Below, piece by piece: positions 45,954 to 59,457 of a stretch of 64,000 bases of DNA (position 1 is the stretch's first letter; every line of letters starts with the position of its first letter). Under the pieces are notes generated by a model. That model was not told the origin of the DNA. It made no database searches and worked only from the letters and a program-made list of their open reading frames with translations. A program made the translations under genes and the position numbers. Source of the stretch: Telopea speciosissima (Eukaryota; Streptophyta; Magnoliopsida; Proteales; Proteaceae); assembly GCF_018873765.1 (NCBI RefSeq), contig NC_057917.1:56788464-56852463 (forward strand). Reading direction: 5' to 3'.

Positions 45954-48900
45954 ATGTCGGGATGGATCTCCTCCAAACTCAGAGTTGCGGAAACCTTCCT
46001 TCAACAGGCAAGCATTCTTTCCTTTTTGCGCTCTCTCTCTCTCTCTCTCTCTCTTTGTTGTATCCATGGATCGATCTGAATTTGCTTTATCATCTTCAAG
46101 CTATCCCTTTTCAGTCCAGCTTTAGCTCCAATGTGGAACTGGTTATACCATTAGGTTTTAATTTGAGTACGAAAATCAAAATTTTTTTTGGGGTAAATTA
46201 TTACGAGAATTCAATTATCTACTTTACTTGCTTCTTTAACGAAAACCCTCTTTCCTTGAAATTTATTCACCCAATGTTCTGCAATTGAATTCCTTTTCCG
46301 TCTCGATTTAGATTGATCAGCAAGCGGCAGAGTCGCTTGGGAAGAATGAGAAAACTCAATCCGATGAATTGAATGATAAAACCCCGGCGAGAACCGGGGA
46401 AGTTGTTCCTCTGAAGGATCAGCTGAAGAAGAAGACGCCCGACAACAATGATTTGTATGGGTATTCACGCTCAGATTCCAATTCTGATAGAAACCAGGAC
46501 AAGCAATTTGGAACGCCTCTGAAGACGTCTCCGAAGTCTACGCCAACTCTTACAGACAGTGACTGGACAGAACTGCTTAGTACTCCTAAGCAACCACCAG
46601 CCTCTGACGTCAATCGCACTAATGGGATATCTGCAATCCGTGGACCACGGAAGGATGGGCGAAAGCAGGGGAATTCTAGTTCATATTCTTTGTCTTCTGA
46701 AGGGAAGAAAAATCATAACAGGCCTACCGTGGTTTTCAAATCTACGAGGAGGTCAGACACTGAGCCAGGGTATAAATTAAACGGTGGCGTTGCTTCTCCA
46801 GATGGCAGACAGATTGATTCAGAAGATTCTGGTTTCTCTGATTCTACACAAGCCAAATCCAGTTCTGAATCACAAAACGGTGATCATTACGTTGAAGGAA
46901 GAGAAAGAGGTGCTAATCTTCTGTTGGAACCCAAAGGTGATGCAAGTCAGGATTCCAAGTATGTCCTGGAAACTGCTGGGGATGGAAAGCTGTCTCTTTC
47001 TGAAAATTATAATGAAAAAAAGGGTGGTGTAGGGAATGATGCTTTTCAACCAGCAGTTGGGAAACATGCAGCAGAAATTGTACCAGTCTCAGGTACAATT
47101 GATGACATAGTTGATATAAAGAGGCAACCTGATGGTGATCATGATGCATCCAGTAGTGCTGCAGGGAGAATTGATAAATCAAATGCAGCTGTGGGAAATT
47201 CTGTTACTCATGACTTGCAGAGACATTCTTCATCATTGAGTGATGAAGAGTCTGATTCGGACACAGATTCAGCTTCAACATCTGATTCTGAAAATGAACG
47301 TGAAAGGAGGGCAGAAAAGGCAAGGCAAAGGGAACGGATTATGGCTGAGAGAGCTGCTGCTAAAGCTATTGAGGCTATAAAAGAGCGTGAGAACATTGTT
47401 GCCAGATTGGAGGGAGAGAAGCAAAGCTTAGAGAAAATACTTGAAGAAAGGGCAAGGCAACAAGCACAAGAGGTATATCGTGTGCTTATTGTAACTGTTG
47501 TTGTATCTGTTTTGTTCACTGTACTGGTTAAGTATGATGAACCTAGTGTGTCTTGCTTAACTGAAATATATCTGTCTCTTGAAATTAGAAATTATGTTTA
47601 TTACGAATTCTTATTTACCCATTAGAAAGTACATGATATGACCTTGTTTTAACCCATTACAAGTACATGCCCGGCTGTGTGATTACAAGTTCTTTTTTAT
47701 TTTAAAATTTCCATTAATGCTATCATAATAAGACTGCCGGTCATCTATCTTGAACACGTGTTTATGGACACCATAAATTATTCTTACCTTAAACTAGAAG
47801 CTAATGAATTCCTAACAACCCCTCCAAAAAAAAAAGAAAACTACAAGCTCTAGGTGGAAGAAAAAAGAAAAGCATTTTGTGAGAGATTTTAAATCAAAAA
47901 CCTCCAAAAAAAAAACCCAAATACCAGCAAGTTAAACCAACCAGTGATGGCCACAAGTGAGCCCAAAACCCCTGCACTCTCTCTGATTAAACATAAGAAA
48001 AAACCTTCATAATAGAATAAAGCAAAACCAAAATACAAATACTGTTCCAAATGGGTAGAGTGGAAGAAGTAGGGAAAAAATACCAAGAAGCAATCTTCTA
48101 CAAAGCATCCTTCCATGACCCTTCTTAGCATTCCTTTTGGAGACCACTGGACTGATGTCATACAGCAAGGGGTCTTCTGATTATCATTATTTCGTGGAAC
48201 TCTGCGATCTCTTATGAGCATTTGCAGTTTTCTTCATCGCATCCCTTCCCTACAGCATTCTAGGAAGTCCTAAACATGCTCATCTCCAATAAATAAGAGA
48301 CCAAACTTTGAGAAGTCCTATCATCATTTTCCTTACCTCAGAAATGTTTTTACTGTGACTCTACCTGTACAGCTCTATCCAACTCTGAAGTCAACTAAGA
48401 CCCAGCAAGAGACCTGATGTGGAAACATTGTGATAGTAACACTAAGTCTTCTGGTAATAGGCCCTCAGGTACTTAATTAGGAAGGTCACTGGCTAACACA
48501 GTTCAAGGAGCTCCACAAAGAGGAAGACAACCAGGAACGAGCAGTGAAATCAGTGAACTGATCAACAAATCAACATATAATAAGAGAAGCAGTGGTTCAG
48601 ATCTAAGGAACTCAAATCAGACACTCCATTAACACAATAAACAATTCTCCCTTTTTCTGAATATGGTTGTGAGACCAAGATTATCGAAATCAACCACACA
48701 ACAATCTGGAATCAATTGCAATGATTGATGAACTAATACAGATCTCCTTTCTGAAAATATACTTTTACATCATCTAAAAGACAATATCCCTCATCAACAG
48801 AAAAAAGAGAGTGTCCCCGTGCACGAGGCTCCTGCTACAGCAGGATCTGGGAGGGGCAAATGTACGCAGCCTTACCCCTTGCTTCACAAGAGAGGCTGTT

Positions 48901-51900
48901 TGCAAGTTTTGAACCCACAACCAACTGGTTGCAATGCCGCAACTCAACCATTGTGCCATGGCTCGCCCTCTATATAATCTTCAAACGAAGCCCGCTGATG
49001 CTGAACCCGGATCACAAAACCTGTTTGGGTTTGCTATGGGCCCACCAAATTAACAAATAGCTCAAATTTAAGAATAAGTGACAATCTCGTAATAAACCAG
49101 AATTTTCAAGTGGCAATTTGGTAGCTAAATAGGGAATGGACAAGAGAGGCAATAGTATTTATTGATCAAAGACAAACTTGGAAGCAAATATAAGGTAAAG
49201 GCCAGGGGGTATTAAGGGAGAAAAGGAGAGGTATTTTGGAAAGTGAGTGAAACAAGACCAATAAGTAAGGAATCATGAAGGTTGTCTTCAACCTTGTGCA
49301 CAGAACCATCGGTAACCAGTTGGGTTTCGATCATCAAATCTCACCCAATATCAATCTAAACACCACGAAATTTGGGCAGAGATTATTAAATCAAAGATCG
49401 ATTGATAACAAATAACAGTCGGACCAAGGAACCAGTTATCAAAAGATTTGAGGTTGCTGAAAGTAATCTGGTGGAATAAGTTAGGACCAGCCTAGTTGCA
49501 GGCCGTTGCACCAACTATGAATGATTCTATAATCAAGGTCAAACACATTCAATTTTTTTTTTCTTCCTGATTTTCTATTCATAATGGAAATTCTCCAATT
49601 TTGGGAGATCTAATTTTTGGGGTCGTTCCAGCCTTTGTTAGGAGTGTTTGAGTTGGGTAATTGGGTTTATATTGAGTTTATTTAATTTTTAGGACAAGTT
49701 TAGTCTTGTTCACATAGGAGTCTTTATACACTATCTTAGAGGGTGCCTCATGTTTCTTGATGAATCTTACTTCATTTTAACCTTTTTGAGGACGTCCCTG
49801 AGTATGTAACGAGAATGGTTGTCTTAGCTGCTTTCAGATAATACCCCTTGACCTCAAGGGTTTGATCTTATTCCCGTTTTGTTATTTAGTGTTGTCATTT
49901 ATGCATTTCCTGTAACTTGATCCTTCAACTTGTTTAGCATGCCCATATTACTGCTGTATGAGACTGATACCGTCATTGTATAATATATGCCTTTTCATTT
50001 TCTCTTAAACCTAAAAGTCCAAGGGAAATTTAGAAAAGGAAATTGCTGTCCACCTTTGCTATTTCTTCCATAAATTTTTATACATTGGCTTTTCTTAGTT
50101 TTTGTTTCTTAATTTACTAGTCTCTTAGGCCATTTGCTGTTTATGTAATTTGGCAATTTTTTGTTTAATCTTTTTTCTAAAATCTTGAGCATTCTGTATA
50201 GTTTCTTTTTGCATCAGGCTTCTGAGCTGCAGATGAGTATGATTGAAACAATGGAAGCTGTTGATCTGGAGAAGCAGAAACATAATAGTACCAGGATGGA
50301 AGCCCTTGAACGATTAGCTAAAATTGAGGTCATGCAGCCATTTTGAGTTATATGCATTTTATTTTATAGCTAGGCTGTGATCCATCTATTGTAGGTCTTT
50401 CCACTGATTCCAGTATAGAAAGCTGTCACTGTTTCATTGAAGTTTGGTGGAGCAGGTTTTTGGAGTTTTTATTCCTGGACTAAATGTAGAGATCTTGCAG
50501 ACTGCAAATCTTGACCTTGCGAGATCCCTTGCATCCACACAAAGGAATCTTGATTTGGGGGTAATAGTCTTGTCCTTGTTCAAAGAGTTAGTCTTTGTTT
50601 TTATCACAACTTTTTTCCATTATCAAATTGGACAATGAGCTGTACTTTGTTCCTCTCCATTTCCTAGTTGATTATTGAAGTATAATTTGTAATTTTAGGT
50701 CAAAAGGCCAAATTAAAGCCATGTAGATGCCATCCTCACAATTAAGTTGCATTCATTTCTTTTTCTCATCTCTGCTGGATCTTTTCCCTCCCACATTTAA
50801 GTTAAGTTTTAATGTTAGGGAAGCAAGTAGGAAAGGAAGAAGAGATTGGAGGAGGAAGAAGAAGATGGAGACAAAGAGAAAAGAGAGGAGTGTATTTCGG
50901 TGGGAACACTTGTATGTTGAGAGACTTCTCAACACACCTAAATAACTTCATTACTAGATAAAAGATAATTACATTCAACTCCCTAGGGAGGTAAAAGATA
51001 ATAAAGGATAAAAAACAGAAATTACATAAAGAGGAAACTAGACATTAAGCTAGTTCCAAAACTACCCTTCTTCCAACAACTCTAACAGTTTATAGTGTTG
51101 TCTGTGTGTCTGCTTATGGTTGCTTTTCTTGATAGGATTTTCATATCAGTTAAGGGATTCTACAACTTTTGGTGTTATTGTTTTTATCTGAACCTTATTT
51201 GTTGCTCTCATTGATCTAGATTGTGGACGTTAATGCATTAACAAGTGTTTCTCATACATTCTCTGGTTATAAAACTATTGGTTAGAGTAGTGCCTGGAAG
51301 ATGCATTAGTGCAAGTTCAGCACGTTATTTGCTAGTTTTCATGTTCCCTAGATTATGAAAGCTTTTCAGACTATTATTCTAATGTGAGTTCTAAACACAT
51401 ATTTGTGATAATTTTTTCTACAAGATGGTTGCATATATCCTGCTGTGGCCACATTATTGAGTGGCTATTATGGCAATATCTGGAGCATATTCAGTAGTAC
51501 AGGTACTAGCGTAATGGAGTTGGAAAATGCTGATGCATAAGATGGACAGGCTTAATATCGAAAGGGGGAAAAAAGGATGTATAAATAATTTAAGGGATAG
51601 ACTCAAAATCTTGACATGAATCTTATATATAGTAAACTAGCTAGCTCAAATCCATCCCACGAGTCAATTTTCAGCCCCAAATGAGCAGGGAAAGTGCCTC
51701 AAAAGTCAATCAAATGTTTCACAATATGACAAAATGGCATTTTGTTATCATGGAACTGAGTGGAATGTTTGAAATTTTTTGCCACTTTACATACTCTTTT
51801 TAGCTACCTACCTTGTTTGGGGCTCAAATTTGGTCAAAAGGATTAGTGTTATACTTCAACTTGCATTATGAATGCAAGATAAAAACCCCATAGGGTCCTA

Positions 51901-54900
51901 TCAAATCAACCAGAAAATACTGTTGTAGGACACATACCGAACAATTCTGCATAGACACTGAAATACCTTGAAAAGCCCTCCTTAGCCTTTCCTGTTATTT
52001 AACATATGAGATTCTTTCAAGCTGAAAATCCAGAAACACTGCCACTGAACCCCCCCCCCCCAGATTTCTGGGCTTCTTGAAGTCTAGGGAAGCTTAATGC
52101 ACCTAAGGTCTTCTAGACCTCTCTACCTCACTCAAACTCTTGTCTATCTTCATAATGAGTCTATTGCCTGCTAAACAATCCAATCTGCTTAGATTGATCC
52201 CAAGGATCCACCACTGGTGGAGGAATCTTCCTTTAGATCAGAATGTCTTATATGGAACTGTTCCTCTTCTCAAATGTCACACTGGAAAAAAACATGAACA
52301 TAAAGGGTTCATTATCAAAATTGTTGGGGTGGGTATAAGAGGATCACTTTGCTTCCTTTCGTGAGTTCAGTCCTTGTTTTAGTCTGCCCCATTAACTTTG
52401 AAATTGCTTAGTTGAGTGGCTTCTTGACCTCTCTAGAGTTGTGCCTTTTTGTTTTCATTCTTCTTTGGTGTTTCTATCTGTCAATTCTCCCTTCCCCCTG
52501 TCCAACTTGGGGGGTTTGGGCAAGGTTTAAAGTATCGGTATCAGGTATCGTATCAGTCGGGTGATTTTAAGAGATGTATTGTATCGTATCGTATCGGAGA
52601 TATGTATCGAACAATACAGATACGCATAGAAATGGTCAAGAATCAAGATACACATGGAAATACACTTTTGGAACAAAAAACAATATAAATAAGCAATATA
52701 TAACAAGCGTCATGCATAAACACTAAAATGGTGAATAATGTATAACCAAACAAGTGCATTAAATTGAAATTGTTATAAAAGATGAGCTTTCCTACATGTT
52801 GTAATCGTCTATAGCCATGAAGAGTATTGGATGATGCAAAGGATGATGTTGTAGCACTCCTTGATTTGTTTTTTGGTCTAAAAGTGTGAAAAACCAAGAT
52901 TAAATGGAAGATTTTAGACTCTTGTTTGAGAGTTTTCATTTTTTTGTTAGATTAGGAGTTGTATCGAGTCTGTGAGTGAAAATGGCTTTTTTATGGAATG
53001 TCTCGGTATGTATTGGTATGTATCGATAATATATCGGTATGTATCGAGCCGTATCGGCCGATACGTATTAAACCACCCGCCGAACCCTTTACTGGACGTA
53101 TCGATAGTATCGATACATATCGGTCGTGTCGTATCGTATCGTATCAGCCCATATCAGCCGATACATTTCAATACAATTCAAGACAGTCTATTTAAAAAAA
53201 AAAAAAGAGATGTATCGATATGTATTGTATTGGTATCAACCAATACTGATACATATCGGTCCGTATCGTATCATATTGGCGGATACTTTAAACCATGGGC
53301 TTGGGTGGGGATCCTTGGTTACTCTTCACCATCAGGGAAAAGAAATGTAATTTTGACATCTACTACTTCATTAGCTGCTTAATCTATAGAAACTTTACAT
53401 TTACTGTGTTCCTTTCTGATCAACGTATAGAACAGAACTTTATATGGTCAGATCTCTTCCTGCAATTGTGCTCATGTGTTTGCATTTTCTTTCTTTGTGG
53501 ACTAAAAGGTTGATCATGTAGTAGCACTTCGACGACAAATTGAGTTGAAAGAAGCTGAACAGGAAGGTATGCCAGTTTGAAAATTTTGATAAGTTGATCA
53601 AAACATGTCTAAAGCTCGAGTCATGTAAGAATTTCATGGCTATAAAATAGATGATGCACCAGAGTACCATATCTCATATATTGTATTTAGTGTTGATTTT
53701 GGCTTCTTCTGATGCCCTTTTCCTGCCTCTAGATCTCAAAAGGAGATTCTTCAAGGTTCATCAGAGTGAAATATCATCAAACCAAGTGAGTAATCTTTCA
53801 TGTAGTTGTAATAACTTGGGTTTGTCAGGCATCTGTTTCTTACACAAATTAAGTTTTCACCCGATATATGATGTTTATTTGCAACTGTTCAGGAAATATC
53901 TAGCCAATAATTTGTTCCTGACCTGCTTGTCCAGTAACTTTCATTTTCTTATGGAGTTATTTCTCCCCCCTTCCCCCATAATTTTGGTTGGTAGTCAGAA
54001 GCTTCCAAAGGAGTTGAGTTTGAACGGGAGATACTTGAGGCAGAGTACACTTTTGTATGTGATAAAGTTGGTCAGCTTCAGGAGAAGGTTAGTGCTAACT
54101 GTGATATTGTTCCCTAGATTTTATTTGAGGTTAGTTTGTGTTAAACAGTATATTTTTACTTTAAAGGTCATTGAGGTTAGTGTGTATGAAACAGAATATT
54201 TTAACTTCTATGGTTGATATTTATAGGTATTCCTAGATTGATCTGATAATCAGAATTGTCCAGGGATTACTCCATGCTGAATAAATGGATGGATGGTCAT
54301 TTCTATATCCTAGTCTGTCTTTCCTAGTGGGGTAGCTAAGATTAAACATGTGCCTAAATAAATTCATTTCGTTATTGGTTTATTTTTCAATTTAGCATAC
54401 TAATCTAGATGCTTCTTACTTTTGTCCTTGAGTCCCTATATGTAGGATTACTGTCATGGAAAAAAGGTAGTTGCTCAACATGCTGCCACATGAAACTAAC
54501 TATTGCTTTTCCTGGACAGGCACAGAAACTAGAAGAAAACATTGAAACGACACACAAAGAGATAGAGAATTCAACTGAAGTAGAAATTGAACTCAAGAGA
54601 AGGCTTGGGCAGTTGACTGATCATTTAATTCAGAAACAAGCTCAGGTTTTTCTCCCAATCATTAGATCTCCTTTCTATTACTTATAGTGAATGGTGTCTT
54701 AAAATATTTTTTAGTCATTCCAGTTTTGGATGTTATTGGAAGCTTTTATTATTCATTATCTGAACCTGAAGTTATATCTTAAATATGCCAACCCATTATC
54801 TTATTTAATTTGAAATAGGAGGATGAGTGTGTTCCCATAGTAATGTCTGGATGTGTTCCAGTCCTGCTACTGCCACTATTCTGAACACATTCTGTGTGGT

Positions 54901-57535
54901 AGATACTATGAAAAACAATCAGGGATACTCATCTTCTTATATTGTGGCCATGCTAGACTGCAATGTGTTTTAGTCACATGTCAAAGGCTTGGAGCGATGC
55001 CTGTTCACTCAAATCCAACTTTTATAATTTTCATTTTTCTAATGTTGCTGCATACAGCTTGTGATATTCTTGTACATGAGCTAATCTATATCCAGTATGC
55101 TGTCTTGAAATATGCATCTCTTAGCTTGTGGAATAATCTGTTTGGATGACCAGATATCATTGCAGATCTGTTAGGGTTGGTCTTTTTGACACATCAAGCC
55201 TGTGTGTAGACTACAAGTGTTTGTGTTTTTGTGTCTGAGGGTCAATTTGGTTGGTAAACAAAAATTGAGTGGCAGTCAGTTAGCCCACTTGGCCACCCCT
55301 GAGCCCATAGCATTTGCCAAGGCTGTTTTGAGGTGAACCTTTGTGTCATAAAATTGAAATTGGAAGCATTTATATGGTTATTGGAGGAAGATTACTCAAG
55401 TAGAATGGATGTTACTGGGTGGATCATATTATCCATGCTCATTCTGAGGCATTTACATCCAAATTTGGCCAATGCATGGGTACATTTGTTTCAATGCCTA
55501 GGACTATAACTTAAGAATGACATTTTGTAGATCCTCGTTCTCTCTCTGCAGTCAGTAATGTTATTCTTTGCTTTACAAGCTGGTTCAGAAGTTCTATCAA
55601 GAACGGAGTTCAAATACTTGTAGAATACCCATCAATGAACATATTGTCCTATATGTCTTTGCAATCTGAAGCACCTCTCAAACTACTTTTCCTTGAAGGT
55701 CTTCATGGATCCAAGATTCTATCCTTTGGTCTGAGAAAGTGCACTATTGAATCTTTTGCAACTGCTTGTGTATCTTTCACTTTCCCAGTAGCACCATCAA
55801 CGTTAGATTTAAAAATAGCACTCAAAGTGGGGTTTGCCATTTCTTCTCTATTGATACAGGTTTTTTATTTATTTATTTAATTTAGAACCAGATTGTCAGT
55901 CCTAATACTTTTACTAGTGCTAAAATTTGATTGGCGCTTGCGATGACTTCGATCACACTGACAATGCTCAGAACCTTTCTGCGGGATTTCCGAAAATATG
56001 ATGGATTTACTAATTCTAGGGGTATTCTGTCAGAAAACAATACTAGGTTTTTTTCTTAAGCAGATAAGCACCAAACCGATTTTTGCGATTGATTTAACCC
56101 TCTTACCTCTTACATTAACCGATTGCAGTCAAACTTAATAAGGAAGATCATATCTGTGATTAGAAGTTTGTCGTTCAGACCTTAAAACTGATCCGTTTGG
56201 GTATAATCTAAGCTACCATTAAGACTCTGATCCATATAACTAAAATATATGTTGCTTTCACATGTAAAACAGATATGATACTGATATTGTCATTTATGAA
56301 AAAAATAGAAATAAAAATAACGAAAGGAACACCTCTAAATGGTATGATAGTAATAATGTCTGGATATTGCTTGGCTTACCTCTAGATTGCAATTTCAAGT
56401 TTCCTATTTGTTTTATCATTTGTCTTTTATTTTTTAAACTTTTTTGATACTTTTATCATCTTTTGCTGAGGAAATATTCTCATATCTTCTACTCATAGAA
56501 GTCTGTACGTATACTGTGACATTGTTATATTTTTATTTAATAAACCGTGCATTTAAATGTTTCATTAAATGCAGAATTATTACACTTTGTAGCTTACACA
56601 TGACAAGTTTTTCATTTGTTTTTCTTATGTTCTTTTAGGCAGATTTATTCTTGTACTTTTTGTTGGCATTTGTATGTGGTGGTGTATTGTAACAATCTTA
56701 ATTAAAAGACAATGCATAAATAAATTGTTTCCATTATATGTGACTTGATCACGAAATAGTTTATCGGTATTAGTGAAAGGAGGATAGCATCCATATTGTC
56801 ATCTTGACAGTCATAACTGGCTTGTAAGGTTAATAGGGGTAATGCATAATGGTTGTTTGTCCATTAAATGCAAGGTTTGATTTCCACTTGTGATTTCAAT
56901 TCCTTGTTCCAAATGTCTACTTACCTAGCCCTTGATCTGGAGATTCTGCATATTTCAGTTCAAAAACCGAGATACTAGAAAGATATTGATAATTACAGAT
57001 TGGCTCTTAAATCAGGTTGAGTCTCTCTCCTCAGAGAAGGCAATGCTTCTGTTTAGGATAGAGGTAAGGTGTTCATTGAGGAGCTGAGTTATTTTTTACT
57101 GCCACCATGATTGTTCTCCATAATAAACACAGGATTCGACATTTCTGTTTCACTGTGCAGACGGTTTCTAGAATGCTAGATGAAAACAAGTCAGCAATGC
57201 CATTGGCCGATTTGGCAGGTCCCTCGGCAAGTGATGACCTGGAAGCAGGGATGTGGCATACTTCCAATTCGAAGCTGAAGCCTTTGCTTGAGGCCAGAAT
57301 CCGGTCTGGAGGAGAACACTTTGGATCTTTGCTTCGGCAGTTGGATGCTATCTTTTCCGCGGGAGCTGCATTTATCCGGAGGAATCCAGCTGCAAAGTTG
57401 TGGTCACTTATTTACCTTGTATGCCTTCATTTCTGGGTGGTATATATTCTCATGTCACATTCTCAACCATCTGATGACTCCAAATCTGGGGCAATCATCT
57501 CCTTGGAAAACATCAATAAGACAGGGAGTATCTAA
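45954..57535 (+). CDS. GC2: Golgin candidate 2, Golgi coiled-coil membrane protein
   Basis: Ten exons: 45954-46007, 46312-47472, 50218-50328, 50501-50560, 53509-53566, 53733-53785, 53995-54087, 54520-54645, 57016-57063, 57161-57535. They give 712 residues with no break. Golgin candidate 2 is a tail-anchored coiled-coil tether of the Golgi. The protein starts MSGWISSKLRVAETFLQQID, nearly as I recall the Arabidopsis protein. A Ser-rich low-complexity region covers about residues 40-310 (DWTELLSTP is conserved). A coiled coil covers about 320-600, including TEVEIELKRRLGQLTDHLIQ. The single membrane span lies at about 668-687 (LWSLIYLVCLHFWVVYILMS), followed by a short tail with GAIISLEN. The Arabidopsis protein is about 670 residues. 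Intron 1 uses a GC donor. Confidence 0.96.
46008..46013 (+). other. GC splice donor of golgin candidate 2 intron 1
   Basis: Exon 1 ends CAACAG at 46007 and the intron begins GCAAGC. The acceptor is at 46310-46311 (TTTAG). No GT nearby would join LQQ to IDQQ in frame. Confidence 0.8.
47473..50217 (+). other. Intron 2 of golgin candidate 2
   Basis: GT-AG, 2.7 kb. It contains the SINE at 48801-48966; otherwise AT-rich with no gene. Confidence 0.75.
48801..48966 (-). mobile_element. Au-like tRNA-derived SINE in golgin intron 2
   Basis: On the minus strand: GAGCCATGGCACAATGG (A box TGGCACAATGG), then GTGGGTTCAAAACTTG (B box GGTTCAAAACT). The 3' part, with AACAGCCTCTCTTGTGAAGC, GGTAAGGCTGCGTACATTTG and GAGCCTCGTGCACGGGG, matches the known Au SINE body. 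It ends in a T-rich tail (CTCTTTTTTCTG). About 165 bp, near full length. The flanks share only GAGGG, so the target duplication is weak. Confidence 0.85.
50561..53508 (+). other. Intron 4 of golgin candidate 2
   Basis: GT-AG, 2.9 kb. It holds the TIR element at 52524-53294, a C-run at 52050-52059 and a GAA-rich stretch at 50830-50890. No other gene is seen. Confidence 0.75.
52524..53294. mobile_element. TIR element rich in GTATCG, non-autonomous
   Basis: 771 bp with perfect 13-bp ends, GGTTTAAAGTATC and GATACTTTAAACC. Both subterminal parts are crowded with TATCGTATCG/CGATACG repeats, as in hAT- or CACTA-like elements where such repeats bind transposase. The target duplication is unclear (TTTGGGCAA against ATGGGCTTG). 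It has no transposase. Confidence 0.7.
54646..57015 (+). other. Intron 8 of golgin candidate 2
   Basis: GT-AG, 2.4 kb, AT-rich. An 81-codon ORF at 55635-55880 has no recognisable motif. Confidence 0.7.
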
Positions 57536-59299
57536 TTCATGGATTGTTGTTGTTTGATTATTCATTTGTGGTACTTGTAGCCTTGCCAGAGATTACCATT
57601 GTAATTATAAAGATACAAGAGGCCCTTCAATGTGAGGTTCAAGGATGGTAACATGATCATCCTTGTTTTGTTGTCTGGCAGCAGCAACCAAATAGGATTC
57701 TTTATGCCTTAAGATGTTTCATGGAAATATACTAACTTTTAAATCCTGAAAGAAGCTAGTAATGATAGGCCAAAATATGTTGTCATCCTATTCCAAATCT
57801 CCCCTCCGATGTGGCAAGTTTGAGCCAGTGACTCTGCTATGCCTTTGTACTGAAAACTAACAAAGGGCTCTGGCACTCTTACATGAATAATTGAGAAAGA
57901 TAAGACATCTCCTGCAATCTTAAGTTTACTACCGTGGACTGGGACTGAATTCCATCTCCTACATTATATCGCCTAGCCTTAGACCTGTTGCCTACTCGGT
58001 TGCTCCACAATGTGTTCAAGGGTACCCCTCATAGTAGGCAAACAAAACCAAAGGCTCCATTTGTTTAAAAGAAAAAAACATTCCTGAAAAATAAATGGTA
58101 ATTTATAATAAAAAAAATTGATCATACAGGTGACAAGAAAGAATGTCTTGGTATTGGTTGAGTGAGAAAAAGAATCGAGACATATGTACTAGAGGTGGTG
58201 GTGTCCTGGACACAAATGGAGAAATTTTTTATTTTGATTTTGTTTTCGTTTCAAAATTGCTTATATGAAATATCTAAAGGATGCATCTAACAATCGTCTT
58301 TATCAAAGTACTACCAAGGGATAGAATAGATTTCAAAATGTCATGGATCACGGTGAATGAGATCCGCGTTCCGTTCGTATTTCTAATAATACATTCACTT
58401 AATAGACCAATCTTTTGAGATGGAAATCTAACATGGTATTAAGGCAGATCCAACCCTGCTTCTTGTGACAAATAAATACTACTTATGTTCAGCTACGTTA
58501 ATATGTATCCTCCATGGCTCCATCCCCAGTTGCACTGATAGTTCCTTCTTTTGGATTTTTTTTGGGGGACAATTTGTTGTGTGCTATGAAAACTTTCTAC
58601 CATCACGAATACAATCGACAGGCTCACCCACCGGAAAATGCTTCAATTTCTTATCTAAATGCTCAGAAGTTCAAACCCTCAATAGCAGTATAGCACTTGC
58701 CTCTGTTTCTCATTACAATTACTCCACAACCTAAACCAAATAATATAAAAAGACAAATGTGTTTTTTTTTTGTTGGGGGCGGGGGGGGGGGGGATAATAT
58801 ATCAATACCACTATTCCACAAAATTAGGAAAAACCAATTTAGTAGAGCCATTATCTTTAATTCATGGAGTTGGGAGAACTGTTCCAAAACCAAGGTACAT
58901 AAATCTTATATTATATCCGAAGTAAGTTGTTTCCTATAGGAGAACAACTACACCACCTAACTTACCCACCCAAACACAGATTTACAGAAAATCTCCAAAC
59001 TGCAGTTCTACATTTGTCCTGTGCTGAGCAAGAGCTTAATTATGTGCACTTAGTGCATAATGGCCAACAGGATCCAATACATAGCAGAGTAAGGAAAAAT
59101 TGTAGAATCCAAAGTCATCAAGTGATTAATGAATCCCACTATATCATCCAAGTGTTCATCGCATCTTCGATTCTTTGCTGCCATCTCTCTGGTTTTTTCT
59201 ATACCTTGCACAGATATGAATCCCTTTTAAAAAAATAAACTGATACAATCAATAAAATTCAGAAACTGACTAATGAATGCAAAATAATGCAATCACATT
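57536..59299. other. Intergenic downstream of golgin candidate 2
   Basis: The golgin 3' UTR occupies the first few hundred bases. A phrase at 58431-58450 (AACATGGTATTAAGGCAGAT) resembles a copia primer site, but no LTR was confirmed. A G-run lies at 58776-58793. No gene is proven, although this may be intronic to a minus-strand gene (see 62210-62338). Confidence 0.35.
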
Positions 59300-59457
59300 A
59301 CACAACCATAAAGGGTTTCATTAGCCTGTGCAACTTTTCTTATAAGATTATTGCAAAGCTCATTTCAACCAGACTGGCAAGGCTCCTGCCATCTTTGGTG
59401 GCGAAGGAGCAAGGTGCATTCGTATAGGGTAGATGTATCCATGACAACATATCCATT

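Noticed and set aside
45810-46067. Minus-strand ORF over golgin exon 1
   Set aside because: Antisense shadow of exon 1 and a GA repeat.
48905-48960. tRNA gene
   Set aside because: A and B boxes are present, but no cloverleaf can be closed and the 3' part is the Au SINE body.
55635-55880. 81-codon ORF in golgin intron 8
   Set aside because: No recognisable domain; the flanks are clearly intronic and the exons on both sides join in frame.
58431-58470. Copia primer-site-like phrase
   Set aside because: AACATGGTATTAAGGCAGAT alone is not enough. No LTR with matching ends or internal coding was found around it.
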